Source: Clarkia xantiana subsp. parviflora (taxonomy: Eukaryota; Streptophyta; Magnoliopsida; Myrtales; Onagraceae). Taken from it: DNA of 64,000 bases. This document shows positions 55,455 to 64,000 of the stretch, piece after piece. How positions within the stretch are numbered: the first letter of the stretch is position 1; each line of letters begins with the position of its first letter. The DNA lies in assembly GCA_036873135.1 (NCBI GenBank), contig JAPTYO010000003.1, positions 22,654,001 through 22,718,000 on the forward strand. The letters run 5' to 3'. The position numbers and the translations under genes are program-made. The notes beneath the pieces were generated by a model. It made no database searches, had not been told where the DNA came from, and saw nothing but the letters and a program-made list of their open reading frames with translations.

Positions 55455-57160
55455 ACTTTTTTTTAAGTGTTACTTAAAATGTATATATATTTATATCAAC
55501 TTTAACTTTAAAGATTATCAATTATGTAAATTGCTCAAATACACAGATATATTATATATATAGAGGTGGAAATGCAATTTACAAAGACTTAAACATTAAT
55601 ATCCAATTTGCTACTTTTCCCTATTTTATTTTATACATTTTATCTTATCATTACCTCATTAGGATAAATTAAGATATTCCCACTTGATTGATGACCTTAA
55701 TATTTTGGAAGAAAAAGATGACCTTGATCTCTTTTCAAGTGTCATATTTAAAAAAAAAAATCTTTAAAAACCTTATTTTCCCCTTAAAAGTTGTATTTCC
55801 CTTGAAAATGTTTTTGTTTTTACAAATCCAAGTGGGTTAACGAACATAAGATGTTTGACCTTTCTTAATAATCGCGTCCAACTGGGCTTTGATAATGTAA
55901 AATTGATTAAATGCACGTTAACGTCCCTCTAAACATCTCAAGAGTTTGATTAACAAACACTTGCTATGAAAATCTCGGGGAAAAAAAAAACTTATCTAAA
56001 TCGAGTGGTTAACTATTATTACAGAATATCATTAACGACAAAAAAAAACTATATTAGTGAATCGTTAATTATTTTATAAATTAAAAATTATAATATTTAC
56101 CGAGGTATCTATTGAAATTATATTAATATTTTATTCCAAAAAATAACAAAAGTTAGATAAACTTATTTAAAAAAATGTAAATTACATTTACAAATAAATT
56201 TGACACCTATTTTTAAATCGAATATTATTTTTTATAAAAAAATAAAACTCTAAAGTAAAATAATAATACAACTTAAGGATCATAATTTTTTTTTTTGGTT
56301 GAAAGATCATAAACTATGATTTTTAGAAAGTAATGGATGATAAACAAATAAAATTGACACATTCAAAGAAAAAACTCCACCTCATGGGCCAATGATAGGC
56401 CATCATCTATCTAATGGGGCCATCAACTCGATTGATAAAATGGGCCAGATTTTGGACCTCACTTTTTAACTTTTTTTTAATACAATTATATAGATTGTTT
56501 TTTTGCCAAAATATATTAATACATTGTTTTTACATTATGATCAATGATTAATTTTTTTAGTTGGTTATCTACGTTTCAGATTATGATTAAATGGTTCAAA
56601 CTTGTTTGATCTAACGTGATTAAATTGTTCTGAGATTACGGTTTTACCATTACCTTTAAACAATTCAAAATTTCTCCATCAAATTTATTAAGATTTTCAT
56701 TTAAAAAAATCATTTTTTAAATCGGGCACGAGTTCGAATCCGAACCCAGCTGCTATTAGTGGGTTCGAAAATTAAAATTATATTTTTAATAAAAAACTTG
56801 ATAAATTTAACGAAGAACGCGATGAAGAATGCGATAAAGAAAGCTGTGAATAATGAAAATAAAAAGAGTATGTTGAGTCAATGATAGTTAAAGGATGCCC
56901 ACAATACCTAAGAAAATCTCTAATCAAGGTGACGCTACAAAAGAAAAGTCCTCAAATCCCAAAGTAAAAATAAAAAAACCTACAGTCTACTCAGAGGAAT
57001 GGAGGAAAGGTTGTATTTATAGGCAACGGTGTCATTAAGGTGACTTAATGACATCGTTAACCTTTAAACACAATTAATTAGTCCTTGATCACATAATTAA
57101 AACCTTAAAGCATGGAGAGGTTGGCGGAAATAATCTAAGTGCGGGAGTCGGGAAACGGTG
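55455..57160. other. Gene-free AT-rich stretch
   Basis: No gene. Weak poly(A) micro-insertion candidates lie at 56278-56313 and 56490-56531 (imperfect target repeats). From about 56870 the sequence changes in character (TATTTATAGGC near 57015), possibly an LTR remnant leading into the hairpin cluster. Confidence 0.4.
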
Positions 57161-57166
57161 CCAGGG

Positions 57167-57314
57167 CCCTTGGGGGCGGAGAGAAAATCCGACCCCCAAG
57201 GGTAGGGGTTGGGTGTGGCCACCCAACCCCTTCCTAGGGGAGATGGGTTGGCCAACCCGATCTCACCTTGGTGAGTTCGACGCGTGGCCCGGACGAGTAT
57301 TTTTGCCTCGTCCG
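57167..57314. repeat. Cluster of five short hairpins
   Basis: Consecutive inverted repeats: 57167-57202 (CCCTTGGGGGCGGA arm, one bulge), 57204-57231 (AGGGGTTGGGTG arm, 4-base loop, perfect), 57240-57265 (GGGTTGGCCAACCC core, perfect palindrome with GAGAT/ATCTC extension), 57262-57275 (CTCACC-TT-GGTGAG) and 57290-57314 (CGGACGAG arm, 9-base loop). The block is far more GC-rich than its surroundings and lies about 230 bp left of the foldback element. Origin unknown. Confidence 0.75.
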
Positions 57315-57545
57315 GACCGTTGGTGTTTCGGCGGGGTGTTCGGGTCAAAGTTTCGATTTACAATCATTAACGGGGTGATAAAAATAAAACGATTCGGAAG
57401 TCAACGGGTTCAAATTGGGCGTATATCCATCAATCGTGAAATAATTTGTAGGATCTTACAATCCCGATTCGATCATATCTTTCACCGATCCAAGTTAAGA
57501 TTCTGATCCTAACAACCTTGATTCTAACAAGTTGAATTATAAATT

Positions 57546-58790
57546 AGGTTAATGGTTCTTTTGGTGCCATATGTTTGGTCAATGTTGAATTTTTGTGTCA
57601 TATATTTTTTTTGTAGGCTTTTTCCAAACATTTTGTGCATTCGTTAGTCAACAATTAAGTTTGACCATTTAATACTTTAATTTTGTTCAAATTTGTCATC
57701 AAATTTATATTCCTAACTTTTAATTTTTATAATTTAGTCCACAAATATTACAAATCAGACATGGGGTCAAATTGACCGAGTCAGGGTCTGACCCACGGTT
57801 GGGTCGGACCCTGGCTAGGGTACCAAGACCTGGGAGACCCTATCCAGGGTCAGATCCAGCTAGGGACGGCAATGGGGCGGATCGGGGTGGGTTTCCACAG
57901 CCCCGGACTCGCCCCGCGGGTCGGCCTCGCAAAGCCGGACCCGAACCGATGTACCTCCCGGGGCGGGTCAGCCGGGGAAAAAAAGCCCGCGGGGCCCAGA
58001 CCAGCCCCGCCGCGTGAACAAACCTGTTTTTTTTTTTTTTTTTAACTTCTCAGTATTACATATATATATATTTTTTTGCCAAAATATTACCTTACATATA
58101 AATTCAAACCACAAATCTAACACCAAATCCAAACACCAATCAAATACAAACACATCAAATTCATTACAAAGTCAAATCCAAATTACCAAATCCTAGTAAT
58201 CTAAATTTACATCTATTTATAATTTGGTTCTTGTTATTTTATATAGGTACTATATTAATCATATTGTTTAGTAAATATTACATCATATTAACATATATTA
58301 TATATAGACACATCGAGAGGGGCCTACAGGGCCCCGCGCCCCTAGACTCGGACATGCCCCGCCCCGAGTCCGCCCCGCCCCGAACTCGTCCCGTGGCCCG
58401 CGGGTCAAAACCGGGTCGGGGCCCCACGGTCAACGGGGCCTCGAGACCCATTGCCACCCCTAAATCCAACCTTGGGTCGGACCTTGCTGGGTCACTTTAA
58501 CCCTAAGGTCTGATTGGGGTCAAATTAAACCATAAACCCAATCAGACCCTTAGGTCAAATCGACCCAGCCAGGGTCCTACCTAGGGCTAGGGTCGTCTAG
58601 GTTAGGTACCCCAGCCAAGGTCTGATTTTTAATTTTTTTGGGTTATATTTTAAAAATTAAAATTTTGGAATATAGATTTGAGGACTAAATTGAACAAAAT
58701 AAAAGAACTATTGAGTAACAGGTGCACCAAAAGTCTACAAAAACATATGACACAAAAAATTAATATTTGCACCAGAAGACCCTTTAACTC
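57546..58790. mobile_element. MULE-type foldback element carrying a nested hAT element
   Basis: The left end (GGTTAATGGTTCTTTTGGTG) and the right end (complement of GTTAAAGGGTCTTCTGGTGC) are inverted repeats. The 9-bp duplication TTATAAATT lies at 57537-57545 and 58791-58799. The arms share GGTCGGACC and CAGGGTC words, as in 18435-19262. The 602-bp hAT element at 57861-58462 interrupts it. Confidence 0.85.
57861..58462. mobile_element. hAT-type element nested in the foldback
   Basis: Terminal repeats TAGGGACGGCAATGGG and the complement of TAGGGGTGGCAATGGG, with a target duplication of 6 of 8 bases (GATCCAGC and AATCCAAC). The termini are followed by very GC-rich stretches (CCCCGCCCCG words) around an AT-rich centre. 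Confidence 0.78.
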
Positions 58791-58923
58791 TTATAAATTT
58801 ATATAATCATCCATATAATATTATATCTGATAGCCCCCGGTGAGGTTTGAACTCACGACCTTTCCCTTACGAAGGGAACGCACTACCACTATGCTACGAA
58901 GGCAATGTAATCAAATATATATA
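58252..58923 (+). repeat. Tandem duplication, unit 1
   Basis: A 672-bp unit holding the right part of the nested hAT element, the right arm of the foldback and a tRNA-Thr sequence. The adjacent unit 2 is about 99% identical. Confidence 0.9.
58832..58903 (-). tRNA. tRNA-Thr (anticodon CGU), copy 1
   Basis: The 72-nt minus-strand sequence folds into a full cloverleaf: 7-bp acceptor (GCCTTCG with CGGGGGC, two G-U pairs), D arm GCAT/GTGC with loop AGTGGTA, anticodon stem TTCCC/GGGAA with loop TTCGTAA, variable AGGTC, and T arm GTGAG-TTCAAAC-CTCAC. The anticodon CGT reads the threonine codon ACG. Discriminator base T. Box A and box B are present. I see no run of four or more T within about 30 bp downstream, so pol III termination is doubtful. 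Confidence 0.85.
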
Positions 58924-59590
58924 ATATTAATCATATTGTTTAGTAAATATTACATCATATTAACATATATTATATATAGACACATCGAGAGGGGCCTACA
59001 GGGCCTCGCGCCCCTAGACTCGGACCTGCCCCGCCCCGAGTCCGCCCCGAACTCGTCCCGTGGCCCGCGGGTCAAAACCGGGTCGGGGCCCCACGGTCAA
59101 CGGGGCCTCGAGACCCATTGCCACCCCTAAATCCAACCTTGGGTCGGACCTTGCTGGGTCACTTTAACCCTAAGGTCTGATTGGGGTCAAATTAAACCAT
59201 AAACCCAATCAGACCCTTAGGTCAAATCGACCCAGCCAGGGTCCTACCTAGGGCTAGGGTCGTCTAGGTTAGGTACCCCAGCCAAGGTCTGATTTTTAAT
59301 TTTTTTGGGTTATATTGTAAAAATTAAAATTTTGGAATATAGATTTGAGGACTAAATTGAACAAAATAAAAGAACTATTGAGTAACAGGTGCACCAAAAG
59401 TCTACAAAAACATATGACACAAAAAATTAATATTTGCACCAAAAGACCCTTTAACTCTTATAAATTTATATAATCATCCATATAATATTATATCTGATAG
59501 CCCCCGGTGAGGTTTGAACTCACGACCTATCCCTTACGAAGGGAACGCACTACCACTATGCTACGAAGGCAATGTAATCAAATATATATA
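58924..59590 (+). repeat. Tandem duplication, unit 2
   Basis: A direct copy of 58252-58923, with a 5-bp deletion in the CCGCCCCG stretch and about five substitutions. High identity indicates a recent event. The left half of the foldback was not duplicated. Confidence 0.9.
59499..59570 (-). tRNA. tRNA-Thr (anticodon CGU), copy 2
   Basis: Identical to copy 1 except for one base (A at 59529 on the + strand), which turns the outermost anticodon-stem pair T-A into a T-T mismatch. The acceptor and T arms are intact. It also lacks a nearby T run downstream. It is either a slightly impaired gene or a tRNA pseudogene. Confidence 0.75.
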
Positions 59591-59635
59591 ATATTAAATG
59601 TAATATTAAATTGTATTGTTCAGTATAACAATAAT

Positions 59636-61686
59636 CACTACAAAAAAAAACATATTTAGTGATGAATATTTTGTGACCATAATATAGTTAGTCACTAAAA
59701 TTTAATTTTTTTAGTAGCTACATATGAATTTAGTCACAAATTATATACTCGTGAAACTATTTAGTGATGAACTAATATTTAGTTGCTAATCACAACCAAT
59801 TTGTGTCCAAAGCAAAGTGAAACATGTAGGTATTAGCTAAACACATGACGATAATTGAAAGTTTTAGTTACTAAATATTAGTTTGGACAGGTACCACTGC
59901 TAAATATAATATGTGATGATTTTCATCTAGTTAGAAAATTGTAAATAACGTTTAAATATTAGTTCGTTTTATTCCTACCATTCGATATGTCTATATTACA
60001 CTATTTTGTTTTCTTATCAAATATTTAAAATTAGTTGAATTTAAGTTGATAATTTTATTAATTTTCACAAATATTATAGGGCATTTATAACTTTGGTTTG
60101 GAGAAATAGTTTCTATTTTGCCAAAAAAAAAAAAAAGTAACTATAACTAATCTCTAAGCAATAATAATATAGTTTATCAATTTTTATGTATTTTATGATA
60201 TAGTAATTATAGTTATTTAGTAGTAGAAGAATATATTAGAAACAAAAAAAAAGTGCTACTTATAAACAAGTAATTAATTAATAGAAAATAAGTTATTATT
60301 ATTATTTTGGCCGAACATAAGATAAATTATTTACAAATTAGCTAGCAGTTAAATATATAAAATAAATAAAAACTGTTTTTTATTCCTTAGATGATTGACC
60401 AGTCCATCTTTATCTCACGGTTAATAATAATCTGACCTAAATTTTTCCTTAAATATCTCAAATAACTGTTATTATAGTTATCTCAATTATTCAATCTCCC
60501 TTAAATTTCTCACAAATCTCGGGATAAGTGGGAGACCATCGCACAAGATGGGAGCTCCCTAGCAGTTGAAGTCTCCATCTATTCCATATGCATGTGTAAG
60601 TGAAAGCTCTTTTCATCTTCCTTAAAACATTAGAATCTCTAGTTGATCTTCATCAATCTCCTCCGGACACATGCGTTTTTGCAGTTCCCTCTCTAAATTT
60701 CTCGATCAATCTATCTAAGAATTCAATTTTGAGGATGCATACATTGGAATTTATATAATTGGAAGTTGGTGATAGCAACAGTCACTGGCTTCCGCAGTAC
60801 CTCCATAGGTAATATTTTCGGTTCTCTCTATCCCTTGGACCCCGACGTGATCTATCTAGCATATCTAAGTATTAATTTGAATAAAAAACCTCCATGGATA
60901 CGAAATTGATTGTCGAATATCTCATGTCGGGTTTCACGACTACCATGCGTGTCATCGTCGTCATGTTCTTCATTGTTTTGCAGGATTCTATCGAGTAAGA
61001 TGCATATGAATTCAGGAGAGACATATAGAATCATTTATACTTATTACAATGTCGCCTACTTCCTTTAACATGTGTATATTCTATCAAAATAATTTTGCAT
61101 ATATTTGTACCATTTATTTGGAGTTATATGTTGTAAGATTATCTATGAGATCTTATTTAGGAGTTGTCTCTTATTAATGTACATAATTTTATACATGTAA
61201 TTATATTGGTATATAATAATTATGAATACTCCAAGGTAGGAAGTATGTTTATATGTTTAATTGAGAGTAATTTGTAAACCATTCACTCTTTAATATTTTA
61301 TTTTATTAGTTTTAATTGGAAAACTAATAAATAAAAAACACATAAATAATATTTTTTAAAAAATTATATAGATATATGTATTGCTTCGATCATTAATATA
61401 CCACCAGCAGTTTTGGTCTAGTGGTTGAGAGCGCTGACTTTCATGTGGTTTGGCTCCGAGGTCACGAGTTCGAATCCCCCCAGCGACTTGATAAAAATCA
61501 TTTCCTGGGGTTTTCCTGCTTTATTTAGTGGCTAGTTTTTCACTTGGTCACTATTTCATTTAGCAACTTTATCTACTGTGACCACACTGTGACAACCATT
61601 TTTTTCGTCACTGATTTATTATGTGACTGTTTTGCGGTCTTTTGTGACCTTTCTAGTAGCCACAAAAAACATGTCCTGGCGTAGTG
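59636..61686. mobile_element. Non-autonomous CACTA (En/Spm) element
   Basis: 2051 bp. Starts CACTACAAAAAA and ends GGCGTAGTG. The 3-bp duplication AAT lies at 59633-59635 and 61687-61689. Subterminal regions repeat GTGAC/GTCAC and TTAGTGATGAA-type words, as in transposase-binding ends of this superfamily. No transposase is encoded. The central part (about 60500-60800) is less AT-rich but unrecognised, and a tRNA-like sequence lies near the right end. Confidence 0.87.
61408..61488 (+). repeat. tRNA-like sequence (SINE head) inside the CACTA element
   Basis: Has a box-A-like TGGTCTAGTGGTTGAGAGCG and box-B-like GAGTTCGAATCC at tRNA spacing. The acceptor ends do not pair well and no clean anticodon stem forms, so it is not a functional tRNA. 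It is probably the head of a tRNA-derived SINE or a degenerate tRNA gene caught in the element. Confidence 0.6.
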
Positions 61687-61689
61687 AAT

Positions 61690-62430
61690 GAAGGTCATAA
61701 TATTATAGTGTTTAATACGCATAATAACATAAAGTGTGATATGAACTTTTTAATTCACATTGAAAAATACTAATTGTCTTATTTAAGTGTAGATAATATT
61801 TTAATATAAAGTTTATATTTTAAATGAAATTATCTCAAATATTTTATGAAGTTGTTTTTGTAAAATATGTTATTCAATAAATAGTCAAACAACAAGAATA
61901 CAACAATGAACTACAAACAACTAACTAGAAAGTCTTTATGAAGTTATATATATATATATATTATAACATTCAATACATTGCTAATAAAATTTCTAAATAA
62001 TAGCAATATAACATATATATGTTAAGAGTTAAAACGACAATTTTTTGCCCAAAAAATTGTTAAAACGATAATAAATAGTAACAATAATAACTAAATAACT
62101 ATAGTAAATAGTAATTGATGATATAAAATATTTTATTTTTATTAAAATAATAACACATCATAGTTTCATTCATAAGAATGATACTACTACTAATAATTTA
62201 TCTTAAACTTAAAGCAATTCATCTGTGAAATAAAATTCAAAAGCGAAGGGTTTCCCTTCCTTTAGCCTCTTTCTCTTCTCCATAGGGTTTTGTTTTCCGA
62301 CTATCGTTTCGCCTCTATCTCTTTCACAGGGGTTTTCTTCGTTTGCTGCACCATTACATCTTCTATTGTGCTGAGGTGGCATATCACGATTGTGCATGTT
62401 TGGGTTCCATGTATGAGTTGCAAAGCATAG
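61690..62430. other. Gene-free stretch
   Basis: AT-rich up to about 62210, then a more balanced stretch with an 87-codon minus frame (62209-62472) that runs into the LTR and shows no domain. Nothing is supported. Confidence 0.4.
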
Positions 62431-62909
62431 TGTCAAGGACCTAGAAAAGTGGTGCAAGTTGGAGCACACCAACGTCTACTACTTCCAATTGATTTTTTGT
62501 ATATAAAGCTCTTTAGGGGAAGTAGTAGTTGGAAGCCAAGCCAGGACGTGATGGATGCAGATCTCTCTCCCTCCCCCCCTCCCCCCCATACATGGGGTGT
62601 CGCTTGAAAGCCACCGGCTGGTTTCCAATGTCCTGGTTGTTATCGTAAGACGTTGCATATCCTTCAGGATCCTGCTGGTTCAGGAGCTAATGCCGCTCTC
62701 CTGATGATGGTCAGGGCATGCCGGAAACCAGTTAAGCTGCTCTCTGGAGCAAAGACCCCTAACCACGACCCGTTCCGTCCGTATGTGCAGTGTGAGATGG
62801 GCTTCGAGAACTGATCTCGGGAGTAAAGAGGGCTGATCAGGATGTGGAAAGGTCGGATGCCCCAAAGGCGTATTCCGATGGGAGCGTGAAAAACTCCAAG
62901 CCCGTGACA
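62431..62909 (+). repeat. Left LTR of a small LTR retrotransposon
   Basis: 479 bp, starting TGTCAAGGACC and ending CCCGTGACA. A TATATAAAGCTC at about 62500 is a likely TATA box, followed by a C-rich run (62569-62588). The primer binding site TGGTATCAGAG follows at 62912-62922. Confidence 0.82.
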
Positions 62910-63667
62910 AGTGGTATCAGAGTGGAGTTCTCGACCCAGGGAGATTTGAAGAAATATATATTACTGCTGCGGACTTTGAACTGATCGTGGTTGTCCCGAG
63001 ATGTTTTACCACGAGGATGGCCATCGATAGCGCGCTCTTAGCGAACTAGATTTCCGCTCGAGGAGTTGTTCGACGAAGAAGGTTGAGTTGCGGTATTTTG
63101 TGGAGAAGAACGCTGGTGTGACTCCAGTGAACTTGGAAGACATGACCGCAGATGGTTGCCTTCAATCTGAGAGATCAGGGATATGCGGTGACGTTGCCAC
63201 CATGGGGAGTGGATGCACTAGAGAAGAGTGTAGTCAGTGCACATATTGGCTGCTACGGATATTGAAGGAAAGTTATCTAACGAGGAGGGACGAAGGAGTA
63301 CACTATGCGGGAGAACTGCTTGTATTGACCGGAACATTGCCGAGTAGCGTCCCAAAGGTGGGAAATCTCTTAGGCGCAGAAGCGTGACCTCGCGGAGGAG
63401 GGGGAGATATTTCCACGGGCCTCGCACTTGGTGTCTGATGCAGAATGGTGGCCTGGAAGACCCATCGGTGACCAACGTATGCGAGACAACGAGGAAGTTG
63501 ATCATCTCATAAAGGAGGGGACAATACGCAAAAAACAACAAAGAACGTACTCAAGAAGGCAGAAATTTTGATGGCGTGGTAAAGTTCCTTGCTGTGGAGG
63601 AGTAGAAGGTCTCTAGAAGCAGCGGGTTTGCGCAACGAGGGCGTTGCGTTGATTGGGTGGGGGAGAA

Positions 63668-63860
63668 TGTCACGAACCTGGAAATGTGCTGCAAGTTGGA
63701 GCACACCAACGTCTACTACTTCCAAGGGAGTTTTTGTATATAAAGCTCTTTAGGGTGGAGTTATAATTGGAAGCCAAGCAATGACGTGATGAATATGGAT
63801 CTCTTCCCCCCCCTCCCCCCCAATACGTTACATATCCTTCGGGATCTTGACTAGGGTTCT
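63668..63860 (+). repeat. Right LTR, partial and internally deleted
   Basis: Starts TGTCACGAACC and shares GCAAGTTGGAGCACACCAAC and TATATAAAGCTCTTTAGGG with the left LTR. It lacks roughly 60 bp after the C-rich run and loses similarity after CCTTCGGGATC. Substitutions are frequent, so this element is much older than the Copia element on the left. Confidence 0.7.
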
Positions 63861-63896
63861 CTTTGGTCATTTTCTCTCTCACCGCACCGCAGGGTG

Positions 63897-64000
63897 ATGG
63901 ATGATGTGGTGCAACGGTTTGTTGAGGCTAACTGGAGGATCGAAGATGCTCCTGAGGTGATTAGACGTCAATATGGTATTTGGCTGTTCATTTTCACTTC
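63897..64000 (+). CDS. Possible start of an ORF, cut by the window edge
   Basis: An ATG opens a frame of 34 codons beginning MDDVVQRFVEANWRIEDAPE that is still open at the edge. It follows the end of LTR similarity. It could be the start of a gene or internal sequence of a repeat; I recognise no family. Confidence 0.3.
   Translation, partial: MDDVVQRFVEANWRIEDAPEVIRRQYGIWLFIFT

Larger units (their letters stand above)
62431..63860 (+). mobile_element. Miniature LTR retrotransposon (TRIM-like)
   Basis: Left LTR, iMet-type primer binding site, an internal part of only about 760 bp, a polypurine tract (GGGTGGGGGAGAA at 63655-63667) and a second, partial LTR. The internal ORF at 63088-63387 (99 codons) shows no gag or pol motif I recognise. 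The small size and lack of pol fit a TRIM or a deletion derivative. The right LTR diverges after about 63860, so the true end cannot be placed. Confidence 0.75.

Noticed and set aside
57097..57506. Overlapping frames on both strands over the hairpin cluster
   Set aside because: The open frames result from high GC and palindromic structure; neither shows a domain.
58840..59130. 96-codon + strand open frame
   Set aside because: It begins inside the antisense of the tRNA-Thr sequence and continues through repeat DNA; chance.
61408..61488. Functional tRNA gene
   Set aside because: The boxes are present, but the acceptor and anticodon stems do not pair.

Overview
The window is nuclear DNA of a flowering plant, most likely a eudicot. 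It is very AT-rich, its genes have GT-AG introns, the protein families are plant ones (WRKY, RADIALIS-like SANT, plant ABCB, plant DHHC acyltransferase), and it is dense in typical plant transposons. All reading was by eye; no database search or alignment program was run. Exon junctions come from splice consensus, phase continuity and family knowledge.

Genes: (1) a possible exon end of an unidentified gene at 1-62; (2) a complete six-exon group IIb WRKY gene, WRKY47-like, + strand, 14213-17934, 447 aa; (3) a complete nine-exon DHHC protein S-acyltransferase, PAT18-like, + strand, 21721-24926, 505 aa; (4) a complete eleven-exon full-size ABCB/P-glycoprotein transporter, - strand, 25866-39817, 1254 aa, convergent with PAT18 and with TE-swollen introns; (5) a small RADIALIS-like SANT/MYB gene, - strand, 53404-53703; (6) two tandemly duplicated tRNA-Thr(CGU) sequences at 58832-58903 and 59499-59570, - strand. 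The three large genes have no frameshift or stop in any assigned exon.

Mobile DNA fills most of the rest. At 2329-8409 lies a Copia element with near-identical LTRs and a thoroughly broken interior. hAT-type MITEs with 8-bp target duplications, MULE-type foldback elements with 9-bp duplications and Tourist-type MITEs with 3-bp duplications recur throughout, many inside ABCB introns. At 43049-50640 is a nest of Helitrons. The largest (44028-48691) carries a three-exon fragment of the glycine decarboxylase P-protein gene, and its empty site survives as a paralogous copy at about 49490-49570. At 57546-58790 a MULE foldback carries a nested hAT element, and its right half plus the tRNA gene is tandemly duplicated. 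At 59636-61686 is a non-autonomous CACTA element that holds a tRNA-like sequence. A small LTR retrotransposon starts at 62431 and runs towards the right edge.

The least expected signal is a set of micro-insertions of 10-23 bp, each a short cap (often TTGGCC-like) plus an oligo(A) run, flanked by perfect direct repeats of 10-18 bp. At least nine clear cases occur between 8.6 and 51 kb. They look like retroposition events with almost no body.
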